Assembly: GCA_964448285.1 (NCBI GenBank)
Contig: CAYUWG010000012.1
Coordinates: 1 to 64,000, forward strand
Direction: 5' to 3'
From: CAYUWG01 sp964448285
Lineage (GTDB): Bacteria; Bacteroidota; Ignavibacteria; SZUA-365
Length of the DNA stretch: 64,000 nt
Position numbers and translations under genes: made by a program. The stretch's first letter is position 1, and every line of letters begins with the position of its first letter. The notes beneath the pieces are model-generated. The model saw only the letters and a program-made list of their open reading frames with translations. It was not told where the DNA came from and did not search any database. This document shows, piece by piece, positions 1-7,923 of this stretch.

Positions 1-954
1 GGGCTTGAACATGTTCGATGCATCGAGCGAGCCTGATACGCCGCCCGCTCCGACAATCGTATGAAGTTCATCGATGAAGAGGATGATGTCCGCGGCTTTC
101 TCCAATTCGTTCATCACGGCTTTCATACGCTCTTCGAACTGCCCGCGATACTTCGTGCCAGCGACGAGCGCGGCAAGGTCGAGCGTGACGACGCGCTTGT
201 TGTGCAGGACGCGCGAGACTTTCTTCTGGACGATGCGCACGGCGAGACCTTCCGCGATCGCAGTTTTTCCGACGCCGGGTTCGCCGATCAGAACGGGATT
301 GTTTTTCTTTCGACGCGAAAGCACCTGTGCGACGCGCTCGATTTCCTTTTCGCGTCCGACGATGGGATCGAGTTTGTCTTCCATCGCAAGCTTCGTGAGG
401 TCGCGGCCGAAGTTGTCGAGGACGGGCGTCTTCACGCGTTCCGTGCGTCGCTCGCCGCTATGCCCGCCGCCGCCGCCGCCGCTCGGAGTCGATTCGCGCG
501 CCGGCGGTTGCGAAGGCTTGCCGCTGATGATGTTATCCAATTCGTTGCGCACCGTGTCGTACTGGATCATGAACTGGTTGAGGATCTGCGCTGCGATGTT
601 GTCGTCATCGCGAAGGAGGGAGAGAAGCAGATGCTCGGTGCCGATCACTTCGGACTTGTAGAGCTTCGCTTCGAGGTATGTGATCTTCAGGACCTTTTCC
701 GCCTGCTTCGTCAGAGGGATGTTGCCGATGGTGAGCGTGCCGCCCGAGGAGCGAACGGTGTCCTCGATGCTCTTCTTGAGCTTGTAGAGATCGCAGCCGA
801 GATTCTTGAGAATCTTCACCGCGATGCCTTCGCCCTCACGGATAATCCCTAAGAGCAGATGTTCCGTGCCGATGTAGTCATGTCCGAGCCGGATCGCTTC
901 TTCGCGGCTCAGTCTGATGACCTCCTGGACTCTGTTTGAAAAATTGCCTTCCAT
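1..954 (-). CDS. clpC: ClpC-type AAA+ unfoldase, N-terminal part (cut by window edge)
   Basis: ATP-dependent Clp protease ATP-binding subunit of the ClpC/ClpA class, a cytosolic unfoldase that feeds substrates to ClpP. The 318 visible codons start at ATG 954 and run off the window edge. Residues 1-145 hold two Clp_N repeats, each with an IGTEHLLL-type motif (residues 29-36 and 105-112). A Gly-rich linker follows (six Gly, 159-164, encoded by GGC repeats), then the first AAA+ module with Walker A GEPGVGKT (224-231) and Walker B ILFIDELH (291-298). The linker segment TPVLDNFGRDLT is typical of ClpC. The second AAA+ domain and the C-terminus lie outside the window, so a UVR motif that would separate ClpC from ClpA cannot be checked. 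The upstream 168 bp to mlaE hold no gene; a loose TTG-N20-TATTTTAG promoter-like string reads toward clpC. Confidence 0.95.
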   Translation of the reverse strand, partial: MEGNFSNRVQEVIRLSREEAIRLGHDYIGTEHLLLGIIREGEGIAVKILKNLGCDLYKLKKSIEDTVRSSGGTLTIGNIPLTKQAEKVLKITYLEAKLYKSEVIGTEHLLLSLLRDDDNIAAQILNQFMIQYDTVRNELDNIISGKPSQPPARESTPSGGGGGGHSGERRTERVKTPVLDNFGRDLTKLAMEDKLDPIVGREKEIERVAQVLSRRKKNNPVLIGEPGVGKTAIAEGLAVRIVQKKVSRVLHNKRVVTLDLAALVAGTKYRGQFEERMKAVMNELEKAADIILFIDELHTIVGAGGVSGSLDASNMFKP

Positions 955-1122
955 AGGGATTCCGTGTTTGTTCAACTTTGGCGCCGAGTGGCAAACCGCT
1001 GAACTAAAATATCATGGCCTTGCTGGTTGTGCAAGGTAACTGACGACCCCCATCGCAAAGACATCCTTCGTTGAATTCGTTATTAAGTGAAAGCAGGCAC
1101 ACCGTTCAACGGTGATTATCAT

Positions 1123-1896
1123 TCAGAAGATCAAAATCCACAGTACGTAATCGAGTATCAGTATCATTGCGGAAGAGATGACGAACGAGCGAATGGTTGA
1201 AAGCCCGACGCCCTCGGCACCGCCGGTTGTCCGAAAACCGATATGGCATCCAAGCAGTGCGGTCACGCCGCCGAAGACGACGGATTTGAACAGACCGGAT
1301 GTCACGTCTTTCATCTGGAAGAAACGCTCGACGCTTCCGAAAAACGTTTGCGAACTCAGGTCGAGAAAAAAGTTTGAAACGAGAAACGCACCGAAAAGAG
1401 CGATGGAGTTCGCGAAGATGACGAGGATGGGCATCATTGCAACAGCGCCGAGAAAGCGCGGCATCGCGAGATAGCGCACGGGATTGATCGCCATGCTTTC
1501 GAGCGCATCGATCTGCTCGGTCACTTTCATCGTACCGATTTCCGCAGCGATGGACGCACCGACGCGGCCCGCAATGACGATCGCGCAGAGCACCGGTCCC
1601 AACTCAATGAATATCGCGCGGCTGACGGCGCCGCCGATCAGTGAAAATGAGATCATCCCCTGGAATTGATATGCCGCCTGCCACGCGGACACCATACCCG
1701 TGAACAAACCGATAATCAACACCAACGGGAGTGACCCGACCCCGATGTGCTCCATTTGCGCGACGATGAGTTTGCGGTCCCGAAATAGCCTGCTCATACT
1801 TCGAAATATATTCCATTGCAGTTTGCTGATCTCACCGAATTCGAATAGGAAATTCAGCGTCCGGCGTCCGAGGTGGTCAATACCTAATGCGTACAT
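1123..1896 (-). CDS. mlaE: MlaE/YrbE-family ABC transporter permease
   Basis: Inner-membrane permease of an Mla-type lipid transporter, which moves phospholipids between outer and inner membrane together with an MlaF ATPase and MlaD substrate-binding protein. The 257-residue length is normal for the family. The protein has several hydrophobic segments, the family stretch ELGPVLCAIVIAGRVGASIAAE split around residues 100-120, and the following GTMKVTEQIDALE motif, which is highly characteristic of MlaE. No mlaF or mlaD lies upstream in the window; they may follow elsewhere, since the next downstream gene on this strand is clpC. Start ATG 1896 gives the usual short soluble N-terminus. A palindromic repeat lies upstream at about 2 kb. 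Confidence 0.93.
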   Translation of the reverse strand: MYALGIDHLGRRTLNFLFEFGEISKLQWNIFRSMSRLFRDRKLIVAQMEHIGVGSLPLVLIIGLFTGMVSAWQAAYQFQGMISFSLIGGAVSRAIFIELGPVLCAIVIAGRVGASIAAEIGTMKVTEQIDALESMAINPVRYLAMPRFLGAVAMMPILVIFANSIALFGAFLVSNFFLDLSSQTFFGSVERFFQMKDVTSGLFKSVVFGGVTALLGCHIGFRTTGGAEGVGLSTIRSFVISSAMILILDYVLWILIF

Positions 1897-1968
1897 GATT
1901 CGTTTTCTCGCTGTTATATAATTGTCGTGGTTATAGAAGATTAAATGAGGTTAAGTGAAAAGTTGTGA

Positions 1969-2023
1969 ACCCTCACCCCTTCGCCCCTCTCTCGAAATCG
2001 GGAGAGGGGTTGGGGGAGAGGGT
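1969..2023. repeat. REP-like palindromic intergenic repeat
   Basis: A nested inverted repeat: CCCCTCTCTCG at 1984-1994 faces CGGGAGAGGGG at 1999-2009 with an AAAT loop and one wobble pair, and outer C-rich and G-rich arms (CCCTCACCCC, GGGGGAGAGGG) extend it. It lies between the stop of the radical SAM gene and the start of mlaE, both on the minus strand. It could work as a terminator or mRNA 3' end block, but there is no clear T-run. It looks like an interspersed REP/MITE-type element, which would need a whole-genome copy count to confirm. The rest of 1897-2119 shows nothing else. Confidence 0.6.
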
Positions 2024-2119
2024 ATTTCTGCTTGTTGGGGAGCTGTCGAATCGTAAACCCGCAGAAGGCACCTCCGCACTCATGGAAAGACACGTCATCT
2101 CTCGAGGAACGAATCAGCT

Positions 2120-3127
2120 TCATCGATACACTCTCAGGCCTTCCGTGCAGTTGCGGCACATGTCGATCCCTTTCCGGTTCGAAAGAATGCGCGTACGGAA
2201 TTCGTGGTAGGTTTCCGATTGCCATGCTTCAGAGAAGCTCCGACCGTTGACACGACCGAGAGGATAGTGTGCGTTCTTATCGAAACAGCAGGGGACAACC
2301 ACTCCATCCCACGTGATGACACTCCGCTCCCAAAGACGGACGCAACGGTTGCCCATTTTGTTTTTCGTCACAAGCTCGCCGTTTTCAATTCTATATCGCC
2401 TGAACCGCTCCTGAGTCGGAAGGAAATGTTGTGCACTTTCGGCGGAATAAACCTGCATCGTTTTCAGAGCTACGGTCGCACCGTGTGAACGCGCAAGCGC
2501 TCGCAGATCCGGTATCTGGTGTTCATTCCGTTTCGTTACCAGAAACTGGAGAACGACTTCCATCCGATTTCGAATCGACTTCCGCACTTCGCTCAGTGTG
2601 TCCAGTCCTTCAAGCACCGCCTGGAGTTTTCCGCCGACGCGATAATCCTGGTACACGTCATCAGTCAATCCATCGATGGATATGATAAGGCGGTCAAGCC
2701 CGGACACGACGAGCCTATCAGCGATTTGCCGCTTGAAGAAGTGTGCGTTCGTGCTGATGGAGACGTACATCTTTTTTCTCTTGGCGTAGCCAATCATCTC
2801 GAGCAGGTGCTTGTTGATGAACGGCTCGCCCTGAAAGAATAATTGGATATAGAACGTCTCCCGTGCAATCTCATCGACGATGCGTTTGAAATCCGCTATA
2901 GTCATCGAGCCGAGTGGACGAACCATTTGGCCGTTGCCGGAAGGACATTCCGGACATTCGAGATTGCAATGGTTCGTCGGCTCGATCGTTATCGTGTAGG
3001 GTTTCCCCCAAACGATACTTCGCTTCAGTAAAAGAGATAGTCTGAAGGAGGAAAGGATAAGCAGCATGTTCCATATACGTGCGAACGTAATGCATCGAAA
3101 AAGATTGATGAAGGTGTTGAACGTCAC
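2120..3127 (-). CDS. Radical SAM/SPASM domain protein
   Basis: Radical SAM enzyme of the SPASM group, which uses a [4Fe-4S] cluster and S-adenosylmethionine plus one or more auxiliary clusters. With start GTG 3127 the cluster motif CNLECPEC has Cys at residues 54, 58 and 61 (CX3CX2C). The C-terminus carries the SPASM cysteines: one in CVRLWE, two in VPCCFD and two in CRNC, ending in a CTEGL-like tail. GTG 3127 overlaps the stop of the upstream methyltransferase (GTGA), fitting the coupling seen along the operon; ATG 3157 would add ten residues and is a fair alternative. It is the last gene of a five-gene operon with a flippase, a membrane glycosyltransferase and a methyltransferase. That context suggests modification of a lipid-linked glycan or a similar surface molecule rather than peptide maturation, but the substrate is unknown. 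Confidence 0.88.
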   Translation of the reverse strand: MTFNTFINLFRCITFARIWNMLLILSSFRLSLLLKRSIVWGKPYTITIEPTNHCNLECPECPSGNGQMVRPLGSMTIADFKRIVDEIARETFYIQLFFQGEPFINKHLLEMIGYAKRKKMYVSISTNAHFFKRQIADRLVVSGLDRLIISIDGLTDDVYQDYRVGGKLQAVLEGLDTLSEVRKSIRNRMEVVLQFLVTKRNEHQIPDLRALARSHGATVALKTMQVYSAESAQHFLPTQERFRRYRIENGELVTKNKMGNRCVRLWERSVITWDGVVVPCCFDKNAHYPLGRVNGRSFSEAWQSETYHEFRTRILSNRKGIDMCRNCTEGLRVYR

Positions 3128-3996
3128 GATGGTATCTTTCTGCACGTCAGGTACCATGTGGGTGCGAGAAAGCGATTGAGCAAGCCCGTTCTGTCGTTCG
3201 TTTGCGCAAGGAGAATGTGATGCAATCGAAGCCGCCGTAACCAATCGACAGTTCGCAGATGAAAATCGCTCCACACGATCCTTCGCGGATGCTCGAACAA
3301 CGTTTCGACGATGAATCGCTGATGCATCGTAGCGACGAGACCGTTGTTCTGAAGAGTCGCGATAAGCCGTCGTAACGAAAACAATTGAGCGAGATCGTTT
3401 CGCCGTTTGTCGGAGGGGCGGAAGAGAGCGAGATACTTGCGAAGTGCCGCCCTGTTCATCAATGATGCGAACGGCAAGCCCCAATGCGGGTCAGCAAGGA
3501 TATTCGTCAATGCAAAGCGATTGGGCGTGCTTATATACAAAATTCCATATGTGCGAAGAACGCGCGCCGCTTCACGCAAAAGAAGTGCGGGTTTATCCAC
3601 GTGCTCGATCACATCCTGAAGAATCACACCATCGAAGGCATCGCCGTCGAATGGAAGCGAAGTACCATCGGCGAGCTTCGTTGCGATATGGGGGTTGCGT
3701 TCATTCAGAGCCCTGAGTCGTTGTGGATTGGAGTCAACCGCTACGACCCGCGCACCGCTTCGCGAAAGTGCAGTGCTCGTTCCGCCCATCCCACAACCGA
3801 CGTCGAGAATATGTTTTTCACGCAGCGTCGAAGCGCCTGTTCTGTTCTCACCCGCAAAGGCCTTCTCCAGAATCTCGCAAACAACCTGACCGCGTAACTC
3901 CGAATCGTCTATTGCACGCTGCCATCTGATCGCATTCGGATGAGCCGAATCGAGTCGAAACGGTTGTGCCTGTGCAACGAGCGGTTCCATCACCAT
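3124..3996 (-). CDS. Class I SAM-dependent methyltransferase
   Basis: Rossmann-fold methyltransferase of 290 residues. Motif I is ILDVGCGMGG (63-72), followed by an acidic strand end VVAVDSN, and the post-motif DGVILQDVIEHV is typical of the Methyltransf_11/UbiE-like group that often methylates sugars or lipids in surface-glycan operons. Start ATG 3996 has a GGAAGG Shine-Dalgarno sequence about 10 bp upstream and overlaps the stop of the upstream GT2 by a few bases; ATG 3990 sits exactly on that stop (TGATG) and is the alternative. The stop overlaps the next gene's GTG. A longer in-frame N-terminal extension runs through the GT2 gene and is not credible. Substrate unknown. Confidence 0.85.
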   Translation of the reverse strand: MVMEPLVAQAQPFRLDSAHPNAIRWQRAIDDSELRGQVVCEILEKAFAGENRTGASTLREKHILDVGCGMGGTSTALSRSGARVVAVDSNPQRLRALNERNPHIATKLADGTSLPFDGDAFDGVILQDVIEHVDKPALLLREAARVLRTYGILYISTPNRFALTNILADPHWGLPFASLMNRAALRKYLALFRPSDKRRNDLAQLFSLRRLIATLQNNGLVATMHQRFIVETLFEHPRRIVWSDFHLRTVDWLRRLRLHHILLAQTNDRTGLLNRFLAPTWYLTCRKIPS

Positions 3997-5102
3997 CGAG
4001 GTTTCCTTCCATAAGAAATCAATCCGATCACCGAATTGAAAACGACGTGAAACCATCCGAAGAACATCATCGACAGGAATGTGCGTGCAGAACTTCGATG
4101 ATGCAAGATGCGATGAACGGAAAAGATCATCGCAGCATCGACGGTAAGTTTCGCAAGGAGAAAGGCGACGAGAGTTGACACGGCAGTTCCAGCGATGAAC
4201 ATCGACACAGGCGCAACGATGAGTGCGATCCATTCCATCAGGATAAATGTCCCCAGCAAAACGGCCGGCGCTCCTCGGTACGCTTTTGACGCACTCAAAT
4301 GGCGGAGCTTTTGCCGCACCATTTCATGCATCGTGGCGGGTGCTCGTGATTCGACGATCGAATCGGGTGATGTTACTGAAGCAATGCGAGCGTTCTTTCG
4401 GACGAACTGTTGTAAGAGCAAATCATCGTCTCCGCTCATGTGATGAAACGATTCCCGCAATCCACCGGACTTCTCGTAGAGAGATTTTCTATAGCCCCAA
4501 TTTCGACCTGTCGCCATATAGGGATATCCTAAGTTTGCAGCCCCAATGGACAAGAGTGCAGTCCGCGTACTTTCGTACGATGCATAATTTCCAGCGAAGC
4601 CCGGTACACCGTTCAGCGGAGCTACACCGATGACGGCATCAGCATGACTGACCGCCCGAACCATCTCCCGAATCCATTTCGGCTTCGGTCTGCAATCGGC
4701 ATCGGTAAAGAGCAGAAATTCCGTTGTCGCCGATTCAATGGCTTTATCGAGCGCGAATTTTTTTGGACTGATTCTCTCCGTCGTGTCGTCAATGCGAAGG
4801 ATGCGCAAATGCAACCGCTCTTCGAATGCCTGAGCGGTTTCCGAAGTGCCATCTGTGGAGCGATCATCGATGAGCAGTGTCGTCATCGCGTCACGCGGAT
4901 ACTCCTGTGCGATGAGATGCTCGAACAATGCAGGAATGTTCTCGGCTTCGTTATGAGCGGAAACGATGACGGTAACCGGCGGCGCATCGTTGTTTTCATC
5001 CCCGTGCGCTTTTCGCGAGAATGCGATGCGAACAGCAATCAACATCCCGCTGCTGATGCACGCCGTGAGAAGAAAGATTATTCGCACGATCTCTTCAATC
5101 AT
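3990..5102 (-). CDS. Membrane-bound family 2 glycosyltransferase
   Basis: GT2 enzyme of 370 residues. An N-terminal transmembrane helix (about 5-28) is followed by the GT-A core, starting PPVTVIVSAHNEAENIP. The nucleotide-sugar motifs are LLIDDRSTDGT and FTDADC (DxD-like), a GDDD acidic motif marks the acceptor/base region, and QKLRHLSASK resembles the Q/RxxRW signature of processive enzymes. Three C-terminal hydrophobic segments anchor it. Start ATG 5102 overlaps the end of the upstream gene (stop at 5095) by 8 bp. It probably adds a sugar to a lipid carrier or lipid on the cytoplasmic face, with the flippase two genes upstream moving the product across the membrane; this role is inferred from context. 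Confidence 0.87.
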   Translation of the reverse strand: MIEEIVRIIFLLTACISSGMLIAVRIAFSRKAHGDENNDAPPVTVIVSAHNEAENIPALFEHLIAQEYPRDAMTTLLIDDRSTDGTSETAQAFEERLHLRILRIDDTTERISPKKFALDKAIESATTEFLLFTDADCRPKPKWIREMVRAVSHADAVIGVAPLNGVPGFAGNYASYESTRTALLSIGAANLGYPYMATGRNWGYRKSLYEKSGGLRESFHHMSGDDDLLLQQFVRKNARIASVTSPDSIVESRAPATMHEMVRQKLRHLSASKAYRGAPAVLLGTFILMEWIALIVAPVSMFIAGTAVSTLVAFLLAKLTVDAAMIFSVHRILHHRSSARTFLSMMFFGWFHVVFNSVIGLISYGRKPRW

Positions 5103-5613
5103 GTTTATACTCCGCACTATCACCGGATGAAACAGGGATACCGATCGTTGCGACGACGTCCGTGAGCGCTGATTTGATTTCGCGAATCTCCTTGAAACCG
5201 AGTTGACCGAGATAAACAGTGATTGCAAAACCGCTGATCATCTGAAAACTGATATGCAATGCATGAATCGAGATACGAGTCACTTCATTCCAGACCAATT
5301 CCACTTCGGCCGTTCGCGGCTTCTCTGATGTGATGAAATGATGATCCGTTACGAGACGGGATCGAAATCCTTTCTCGTCGAAGTGGATGAACATAGGCTG
5401 CGCAGGTTTGACTCGAAACCGCGAAAGACCGACAAGCACCACGTACACGATGAGCAAGGCATCGTACCAGCGGAATATCAGTTCAGGCTGACGGAGATAG
5501 ATGATGATTGAGTGAAGGATGAAAAGGAGTGAATTGCTGCTTTCGATGAGCGTCCGCATGGTTCTGTTAAGCACCAAGGGCGTTCGAACATTCTCAAGCC
5601 GATATTCTTTCAT
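5095..5613 (-). CDS. Small two-TM membrane protein, unknown function
   Basis: A 172-residue protein I do not recognise. Two hydrophobic segments lie near residues 28-40 and 51-62. They are followed by a soluble part rich in beta-strand-like alternation (SRFRVKPAQPMFIHFDEKG, then ITSEKPRTAEVELVWNEVTRI), a layout reminiscent of small bacterial PH-like membrane proteins. Another hydrophobic stretch around 122-135 may be amphipathic. Start ATG 5613 overlaps the stop of the upstream flippase by ATGA, and its own stop overlaps the next gene's start, so it is very probably translated as part of the operon. A longer frame extends upstream through the flippase gene and is a shadow. The conserved position between flippase and glycosyltransferase suggests a partner or scaffold role, which is inference only. 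Confidence 0.7.
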   Translation of the reverse strand: MKEYRLENVRTPLVLNRTMRTLIESSNSLLFILHSIIIYLRQPELIFRWYDALLIVYVVLVGLSRFRVKPAQPMFIHFDEKGFRSRLVTDHHFITSEKPRTAEVELVWNEVTRISIHALHISFQMISGFAITVYLGQLGFKEIREIKSALTDVVATIGIPVSSGDSAEYKHD

Positions 5614-6929
5614 AGCGTCCTTCGTGAGGTTGCGTATCGGTGCGGCCGTGTTAAAAATACGTTCGCCACCAATCTTCCCGTAATGAGCGCGATGGCTGCC
5701 GCGGCTGCGCCGACCATGTCGAACCAGCCGATGCAAATCGCCAAAGTCAATACGGCGCCGCTGACTTCGAGCGTCGTTGCGATAGTAATCGGTGCGGTTG
5801 TTTTCGAGTTGATGAGAACGGCACGCTGGAACGAAATCCACACTGTCGTTGCGGGAATGACTGCGAGGATCAGCAAGGGAAGCCTTGCGAACTCCGCGAG
5901 AGCGGGGGTAAGACCGGAAACGTCCGCGAACCATATCGACGCGAGGGGAGACCAGGCGATCACCAAGAGTACACCAGCAGCGATCCATGCGAGGTTCATC
6001 GCAAAACGGAGGAGCTGTTCGTAGTGCTGGAAGTCTTTTCCGAAGAGCGCGATACCGACTTCCTGAAACGACAGTCCGATGCTGCGAAAGATGAAAACCA
6101 ATGCGTTGATAACGAGAAGCACGGCTAACGATTCGATTGCCATGCGGCTGCGTCCGACAAAAAACGTGATCATCGGATGGATGCCGAGAGCAATGATCGA
6201 CGTAAACGCCAGCGGCATATAAAAGTGAATGATCGCACGGTACGTGAGTATCTGCGAGTCTTCGCCATCGATACGAAGCGTCTGCCGCACGAAGCGATGC
6301 GCCATCCAGCGGCTTGCGAGAGCCTCCATGATTACTGCAACCGAGAGCGAAGCTGTGCCGACGACGACGCCTTCGACATCCGTGAACTGTGCGAGTGTGA
6401 ATGCGGTCGCTGCCATCGAGCAAATACGAATGACGGTTCCATACGCGACGCGACGCGTCCTGTTGTTTCTGATGAGCAGACCTTGATAGAAACGTCGAAA
6501 GCCGATCGCGGCAGGCCAGGGAAGGAGAATAGCGAGGGCAAGGTGTGTACGCGATGCAACATCCGTCGGAAGAGCGATCAATCCGAGCATCACAGCATCG
6601 AAGAACGGTGGGATCAATAATGCGATCATGACCGATGTGATGATTGCGTTGAGCGTCGCGGTAAATCGCCACAACCGAAGATAGGCTGTTCTGTTCGAAG
6701 CAAGTGCAGTCGAGGCGCTCATCATCATGATGATCGGGGACTCGATGAGCAAAGCGAAAGCGAACGCAACACCATAGGCGGCAAGATTGAACGTCGGTTC
6801 CGCGAGACGCGCAATCACCGCCGTGAGGAACGGTCCCTCGACGGACATCATGAGCCACGTTGAAAGCAGAGGGAGCCAGAATCGGAGAATCTGTTTCTGG
6901 GTGAGTTGGCCGTCCGGCAAGGTGAGCAT
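5610..6929 (-). CDS. MOP/MATE-like flippase or exporter
   Basis: Polytopic membrane protein of 439 residues with about twelve hydrophobic segments in the 2x6 arrangement of the MOP superfamily (MATE, Wzx, MurJ, ANK). The N-terminal helix pair, with QKQILRFWLPLLSTW and later AAYGVAFAFALLIESP, looks closer to ANK/MATE-like proteins than to the Wzx flippase at 21.8 kb, but I cannot place it firmly. It is the first gene of the five-gene minus-strand operon and is divergent from the EamA gene, so the 80 bp between 6929 and 7010 should carry both promoters. Start ATG 6929 was chosen because the earlier in-frame region would run into the divergent gene. Likely role: moving the glycolipid or other product of the downstream enzymes across the inner membrane. 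Confidence 0.8.
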   Translation of the reverse strand: MLTLPDGQLTQKQILRFWLPLLSTWLMMSVEGPFLTAVIARLAEPTFNLAAYGVAFAFALLIESPIIMMMSASTALASNRTAYLRLWRFTATLNAIITSVMIALLIPPFFDAVMLGLIALPTDVASRTHLALAILLPWPAAIGFRRFYQGLLIRNNRTRRVAYGTVIRICSMAATAFTLAQFTDVEGVVVGTASLSVAVIMEALASRWMAHRFVRQTLRIDGEDSQILTYRAIIHFYMPLAFTSIIALGIHPMITFFVGRSRMAIESLAVLLVINALVFIFRSIGLSFQEVGIALFGKDFQHYEQLLRFAMNLAWIAAGVLLVIAWSPLASIWFADVSGLTPALAEFARLPLLILAVIPATTVWISFQRAVLINSKTTAPITIATTLEVSGAVLTLAICIGWFDMVGAAAAAIALITGRLVANVFLTRPHRYATSRRTL

Positions 6930-7009
6930 CGGGAGTAAGTTAACCTGTTTCAAGGAAACCGGGACGAGAACGATTCTTGAATCGGGCGCTGAGAAGTATC
7001 TTTCGCGCG

Positions 7010-7921
7010 ATGAATCAGAGACGCGCCGTCCTCTTCGCCCTCGGAGCCGTATCGATCTGGTCAACCGTCGCGACGGCGTTCAAGATCGCTTTGAAGGATG
7101 TGGCTGTCATCCCGATGCTTTTCTATGCGAGCGTTGCCTCGGTTCTCGTTCTCAGCGTCGTCGTGATCATGCAGGGGAGTTTCCGGCAATTGCGCGAATG
7201 GTCGGCGAAGTCGTTCCTCAATTCATCGCTTCTCGGATTGCTCAATCCGTTTCTCTACTATCTCGTTCTCTTCAAAGCCTACGAACTTCTCCCGGCACAG
7301 GAAGCTCAACCGCTGAACTACACGTGGCCGTTAGTGCTGGCTGCGCTATCATCTGTGTTCCTCAAGCAGCGATTATCAATCATGATGATCGTCGCTCTCC
7401 TCGTGAGTTTTTTCGGTGTTACCGTGATAGCGCTTCGCGGCGATCTTCAAGCGATGCAAATCAGTGACGATCTGGGAGTTGCGCTTGCCGTCGGCAGTTC
7501 ACTCATTTGGTCGAGCTACTGGATACTGAATATGCGCAGCAAAGAAGAACGTGTTTTGAAGTTACTGGTCAATTTCTTTTTCGGGATGCTTTACGTAACG
7601 ATCGCGCTTATCGTCACTGGTGAAAGCCTCAGCGCAAGCACGAGCGGCGTCCTCGCTTCCGTGTATGCCGGAGCGTTTGAAATGGGTGTGCCCTTCGTTT
7701 TGTGGATCAACGCACTCAAGCTTGCGCGATCGACTGCTTCGATTGCAAACCTCGTGTATATTTCACCCTTTCTCTCGCTCATCTTCATTTCGTCCATCAT
7801 AGGCGAAGTCATACTCCCATCGACGATTGTCGGTTTGCTCTTGATCGTCGCAGGAATTTTCCTTCAGCAGTTCGCGCAACGGAAGCACGGTTCGTCCCTG
7901 CAATCCAGTCGAACGGAGTAA
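7010..7921 (+). CDS. EamA/DMT-family transporter
   Basis: Drug/metabolite-transporter-superfamily permease of 303 residues with ten predicted helices in two EamA repeats. The first repeat starts LFALGAVSIWSTVATAFKIAL and the second starts around GVALAVGSSLIWSSYW, each with the conserved small/aromatic pattern. Members export amino acids, nucleosides or other metabolites; the substrate cannot be told from sequence. ATG 7010 gives a canonical N-terminus (MNQRRAVLF); a TTG at 6977 would add eleven residues. It ends two bases before the stop of convergent mnmG, with no obvious terminator in between, so transcripts may overlap. Confidence 0.88.
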   Translation: MNQRRAVLFALGAVSIWSTVATAFKIALKDVAVIPMLFYASVASVLVLSVVVIMQGSFRQLREWSAKSFLNSSLLGLLNPFLYYLVLFKAYELLPAQEAQPLNYTWPLVLAALSSVFLKQRLSIMMIVALLVSFFGVTVIALRGDLQAMQISDDLGVALAVGSSLIWSSYWILNMRSKEERVLKLLVNFFFGMLYVTIALIVTGESLSASTSGVLASVYAGAFEMGVPFVLWINALKLARSTASIANLVYISPFLSLIFISSIIGEVILPSTIVGLLLIVAGIFLQQFAQRKHGSSLQSSRTE

Positions 7922-7923
7922 CA

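Noticed and set aside
5095..6858. 587-codon open frame across the flippase and the small two-TM gene
   Set aside because: Its first 415 codons lie in the wrong frame of the flippase gene; only the last 172 codons, from ATG 5613, look like a real protein.
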